DNA from: Virgibacillus natechei
Lineage (GTDB): Bacteria > Bacillota > Bacilli > Bacillales > Amphibacillaceae
Reading direction: 5' to 3'
DNA: 64,000 nucleotides
NCBI RefSeq assembly: GCF_026013645.1
Contig: NZ_CP110224.1
Coordinates: forward strand, 806,001-870,000
The translations under genes were made by a program, and so were the position numbers. Shown here piece by piece: positions 60,957 to 64,000 of the stretch (its first letter is position 1; each line of letters starts with the position of its first letter). The notes beneath the pieces are model-generated. The model saw only the letters and a list, made by a program, of their open reading frames with translations. It was not told the origin of the DNA and made no database searches.

Positions 60957-61180
60957 GCCACGTCCAGCTCCAGCGCCCAGCGACTAGCGCGACTTCCTTC
61001 ACCTCCGTACGATAAGTCAACATCGGCTCCTTTCGTCGCCGTGTTTCCTTTATCTCCTCCGGCTCAGTCCAGTCCGTACGTCGCTAAACGGGCGCTTGCG
61101 CCTTTGTTCTTTCTTGGTTGTATAAGACCAAAAGCTTTCTTCCTCTTACATCAAACAAGATCCTTATTTACTTGAACACT
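60957..61180. repeat. GC-rich dispersed-repeat-like sequence
   Basis: GTCCAGCTCCAGCGCCCAGC, GTACGATAAGTCAACATCGG, CGTCGCCGTGTTTCCTTT and GGGCGCTTGCGCC. I remember similar text in many Bacillaceae intergenic regions, but there is only one copy in this window. Confidence 0.4.
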
Positions 61181-61432
61181 TCGTCGCCGACCCATTACAA
61201 AAGGCAAAGGGCAGTTCTACAAGGGTTTCTCCTTCTTTTGGGAACTTTGGAGTCGATATCGAGCATACAATGATGATGGGTTATTTTTAGGACAAGTGAA
61301 GTGGTATCAAGTCGACCTAGCTTTTGATCCGTTTGAGTTAATTCACTCCAATATTGGATAGTAGGACTTGATAATATTGAGCAAGAAATCAGGAATCTGA
61401 CTCCAGAAGATCACAAAATTATTTATGTACGA

Positions 61433-61471
61433 CAAAAGCTGAGGAACCATAACAGTTCTTCAGCTTTTCGT
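61433..61471 (+). terminator. Terminator at the end of the debris
   Basis: AAAAGCTGAGGAAC (61434-61447) pairs with GTTCTTCAGCTTTT (61455-61468), then CGTTT. Confidence 0.65.
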
Positions 61472-61596
61472 TTCATAGATTTTCATAGATTGAATTTGCT
61501 ACGTCAATTCTTTTTTTCACTGTAGTGGATCGACGCTCCGTTAATTAAAGTACAGTATTGTCATAAACTTATTTTTCCAGGATAAACTACCACACC

Positions 61597-62031
61597 TCAA
61601 TAAACACTATCACACGTTCCAGCTACTGGTTCATAATAACAATGATTTTTAAATTGACCAGAAAAAGGTTGGCCGAACCATGTTGGAGGGCACGGACCAT
61701 ATGGATTGAAATACCAAAGAGCAAATTTTGCTGGGTGTTCCCTCCAATAATTCAAATTCTTTTCTGCTAATCTTTTCTCAGTAGATCGCGCTCTTTGATA
61801 AAATACGTTACCTTTTTGGACCGCTTCAAATGAATAGTTTCCCCCTTGTACCTGAAAAATGACATCTCGAATTGATCTTACATCTTCAAAATCTAAACAA
61901 TCTGCTATACTTCGATTAACAATTACATTTCCAACATACAGCATTCCTTGTTGTCCTTCACCTACCGCTTCCGCTCTCATCATCCTTGCCATTAAGTCAA
62001 CGTCTGAATTATTGTATTTTACTCTTGCCAT
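61597..62031 (-). CDS. cwlJ: Spore cortex-lytic hydrolase CwlJ
   Basis: A 144-residue Hydrolase_2 (SleB-type) protein that degrades cortex muramic-lactam peptidoglycan during germination. DVDLMARMMRAEAVGEGQQG holds the catalytic Glu region. FEAVQKGNVFYQRA, KFALWYFNPYGPCPP and the CYYEP-type end all parallel B. subtilis CwlJ along its full length. No signal peptide, as usual for CwlJ. GerQ, which CwlJ needs in B. subtilis, is not nearby. GGGGTGA precedes the ATG on the minus strand. This gene is the clearest sign of an endospore former. Confidence 0.93.
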   Translation of the reverse strand: MARVKYNNSDVDLMARMMRAEAVGEGQQGMLYVGNVIVNRSIADCLDFEDVRSIRDVIFQVQGGNYSFEAVQKGNVFYQRARSTEKRLAEKNLNYWREHPAKFALWYFNPYGPCPPTWFGQPFSGQFKNHCYYEPVAGTCDSVY

Positions 62032-62162
62032 TTTCTCACCCCAAAAATATTGTATGCAAAAGGCCTACATAAGAGTGCGTCGTTTTACAGCTACTGGTTG
62101 ATAAAAGCTACGATTCATTTCAAAACTTCACTGTGAAAATGAACTTGAGTATATTTCTTTCT

Positions 62163-62238
62163 GGCAAATAGGAGCTGCCTAAGAAAGCAAGGAACGCTTC
62201 CTAAAAACCCCTTTAATGAATGCCAAGTTTTCTAAAAG
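62163..62238 (+). repeat. Repeat family 1 relative, short form
   Basis: GGCAAATAGGAGCTG at the left and CCAAGTTTTCTAAAAG at the right, with AAGAAAGCAAGGAACGCTTC between, as in the long form at 34546-34678. The remainder of 62032-62431 shows no gene. Confidence 0.5.
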
Positions 62239-62431
62239 TATCCCTCACGTGTTAAGGCACTTATTTTATTCGAATGCCATTTTCCATGGGTATGAGCATT
62301 CACGTGGCCATCCACAATTAATAATATCGGTGACAACGAGGAATCTTAATCTTCCACAATCTTTATCAGTTCGGCCTTTTCGCCGGGGTACTAAAGTCGT
62401 CGAATTTATCGACCTCGAACTCTTTTGTATA

Positions 62432-63085
62432 TTATTCATAATTAATGCCAAACAAACACTTATCATATAAAAAATGATCAATCTTGCTATAATCATTTGC
62501 TTCATAAAACTTAGATAGCTTTTCATTAAATTCTTCTAGGTGTTCTTCTGGAACAGATAATATACCATTTCCGTTTTCAATAAGGATTTTATTAGCGCAA
62601 AGGCTACTTGTACGTTTATTCCCATCCCAAAACAGTTGCTCTCGCATCCCTCATAACATATAGGTGATAGCTCTTTCTGTTTCATTTTCAATCTGCATAA
62701 TGTCATTTATTTCTTTCACAACTTCACTTTCGGTTGGGATGCGAAGTTTATATTCAACACCAGTAATACCTACATTACCGTATCTCAAAACACCCCAATC
62801 CAAATTTTCATAAGCTACATATCCATTAATCTTTTTAACAAAATCCAAATCGAAATCACTTTCCAAATGATTAAGTAAATATCTCCATGCGTTTCTAAGG
62901 TTAAGTATCGTTTGTACATCATCTATATTCACATTGGATACAGACATGCCCTCTAAAATGGTTTTTGTTTGTGGGATTGTTTTGTTAATACCTTCAAGTC
63001 TCGCGCTATTATAGATAGCATTTATAAGGCTCTTCTTTGCTAAAAATATATTTTCTTTTTGACTTAAATTATATTTTTTTTTCAT
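62432..63085 (-). pseudogene. Fic-family gene with in-frame UGA
   Basis: 217 codons with one UGA at codon 145 (62651-62653). The first part (NAIYNSARLEGI, TILNLRNAWRYLL) and the second part (REQLFWDGNKRTSSLCANKIL) join in the same frame: ITYML-stop-GMREQLFWDGNKR. The Fic motif HPFxxGNxR appears as QLFWDGNKR, so the catalytic histidine is replaced by Gln. That is seen in some Fic subfamilies and would abolish classical AMP transfer. Partner antitoxin not found. The UGA makes it a likely pseudogene. Confidence 0.78.
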
Positions 63086-63305
63086 TGGTTTCAGCCCTTT
63101 TATGTCGTTTTATTAATGGTTCAATGTAAAATTAAATACAACAGTTAAATATAATAGAAAGTCGCCGGGTGACCGTGTAGTATGAGTGTTGACTAAACCA
63201 AATAGTCACAAAGGGATAATTCGCGTTCAAATAATATTTGATGTATTGTACTGCCCTAGAATACGACATTCAACCCCTTTTGAACGTGTGTTCTGTTAAG
63301 TGTTA

Positions 63306-63336
63306 AAAGAAGGTGTACGAAATAACGTACACCGAC
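63306..63336 (-). terminator. Terminator of the DUF4352-like gene
   Basis: GGTGTACG (63312-63319) pairs with CGTACACC (63326-63333). Read on the minus strand it is followed by TTCTTTT. Confidence 0.6.
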
Positions 63337-63343
63337 ATTTTTG

Positions 63344-63958
63344 TTATAAATTAAATTTGATTTGCTCTCCTGACCAAAATCCAGGTTCAAAAATTAACTG
63401 TAACTCTTCATCATCAATAGGTTGCTCAAAAGAAAGTGTGCCAGATACATTTCCACCCGATGCTAAATCACCTGATGACAGCGATGTATCACTATCTACT
63501 GTTATGATTCCAATATCTTCTATTTGTCCATCGCTATTTTGCATTTTAAAATTATAAGGATTATAAGATATTGTTTCATCACTGTGATTCTCAATTTCCA
63601 CTTCAACTATAACGTATTCGTTTCCTTCACTTGGTTGATCGAAGTCGCTTCCTTGTGATTTCTCGACATTCGTAACAGTAACAACTTGTTCATCTAATTC
63701 TGCTTGCTCTCCCACATCAAATTCTGTTTTATCTTCCGCGGGCTCTTCTTCCTCGGCAGGTTCTTCTGTGGAAACTTCCTCTGCTTCTTCTTCGTTATTT
63801 TCCTCTACTTCTGCAGATTCGGTTTCTGCTTCTTCACCTTCAACGGTGTCCACTTCCTCGTCATCTCCACTGGACACTGCTACAATTACAATAACTGCAA
63901 TCAGCCACACCCACCATTTTTTATAAAAAGGCTTTTTGACTTTTTCCTCTTTCGACAT
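63344..63958 (-). CDS. Membrane-anchored DUF4352-like protein
   Basis: 204 residues. A short basic N-terminus is followed by one transmembrane helix (about 14-30), a ~60-residue Glu-rich linker (EEVSTEEPAEEEEPAED), and a C-terminal immunoglobulin-like DUF4352 domain (VVTVTNVEKSQ, EYVIVEVEIENHSDETISYNPYNFKMQNS split over its strands, ending GFWSGEQIKFNL). Such domains occur in many extracytoplasmic proteins of Firmicutes with no defined function. No lipobox: the anchor is the helix. Confidence 0.85.
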   Translation of the reverse strand: MSKEEKVKKPFYKKWWVWLIAVIVIVAVSSGDDEEVDTVEGEEAETESAEVEENNEEEAEEVSTEEPAEEEEPAEDKTEFDVGEQAELDEQVVTVTNVEKSQGSDFDQPSEGNEYVIVEVEIENHSDETISYNPYNFKMQNSDGQIEDIGIITVDSDTSLSSGDLASGGNVSGTLSFEQPIDDEELQLIFEPGFWSGEQIKFNL

Positions 63959-64000
63959 AACTAAATTCTCCCCTTAAATATATATTGTAATCTATGTTTT

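Larger units (their letters stand above)
60456..61596. other. Gene-free interval with repeats and coding debris
   Basis: Holds a terminator-like repeat (60856-60905), a GC-rich repeat-like stretch (60957-61180), and short in-frame debris on the plus strand (61200-61360 ending FELIHSN; 61367-61440 ending YVRQKLRNHN) without starts. I cannot assign the debris to a family. A terminator at 61433-61470 follows it. Confidence 0.5.

Overview
The window is a low-GC Gram-positive chromosome segment from an endospore-forming Bacillaceae. An Oceanobacillus-like relative is the best fit. The evidence is a gene order that follows the Bacillus subtilis block cshA-ydbST-acpS-ydcC-alr-ndoAI/ndoA-rsbRSTUVW-sigB-rsbX-tex-sprT-tRNA/rrn-thiL-tsaE-tsaB-rimI-tsaD-ydiF-rex-ydiKL-groESL, a cwlJ germination gene, and a group IIC intron remnant whose two ends match, from memory, the Oceanobacillus iheyensis intron. 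I could run no searches; all assignments come from reading motifs and gene order.

Layout. 1-3.3 kb: yppG-like gene, alpha/beta hydrolase, DegV lipid-binding protein, EamA transporter. 3.7-7.5 kb: RNA helicase cshA, then ydbS-ydbT behind a sigma-W-like promoter. 7.7-10 kb: a lineage-specific short UvrA-like ATPase. 10-16.3 kb: rhomboid protease, acpS, a broken nnr gene carrying a repeat insertion, lipoprotein ydcC, alanine racemase and the ndoAI/ndoA (MazEF) toxin-antitoxin pair. 17-22 kb: the complete stressosome/sigma-B module with an apparent internal sigma-B promoter. 22-26.7 kb: tex, catalase, sprT-like. 26.9-34.1 kb: twelve tRNA genes, one 16S-23S-5S operon, then tRNA-fMet and a second tRNA-Asp. 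34.7-38.3 kb: thiL and the t6A genes tsaE-tsaB-tsaD with rimI, followed by a DnaA-box cluster. 38.8-45.8 kb: methyltransferase, ABC-F protein, rex with its operator, ydiK, a CPBP protease, and groES-groEL behind CIRCE.

After groEL the synteny breaks. The region 45.9-64 kb is accessory: a LysM/WD40 gene with an in-frame UGA, a complete second-site ftsZ, debris of an XRE regulator, a truncated type II thioesterase, an AraC-GH39 fusion, a deleted group IIC intron, two GH3 glycosidases (one membrane-anchored with swapped domain order) behind a cre-like site, cwlJ, a Fic gene with an in-frame UGA, and a DUF4352-like membrane protein.

The non-coding fraction is unusually repeat-rich. At least one ~90 bp hairpin-bearing repeat family is scattered in both orientations and has inserted into nnr. 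Other families are a promoter-proximal pair at 3.3/5.4 kb, a terminator-like pair at 45.9/60.9 kb, GC-rich Bacillaceae-type repeats, and a 22-bp-period array at 46.2 kb. I did not find a convincing new defence or biosynthetic system. The strongest leads are the extra ftsZ island, the carbohydrate locus with the AraC-GH39 fusion and domain-swapped GH3, the mobile repeat family, and the conserved regulatory elements (DnaA boxes, the palindrome at rsbR, the Rex box).
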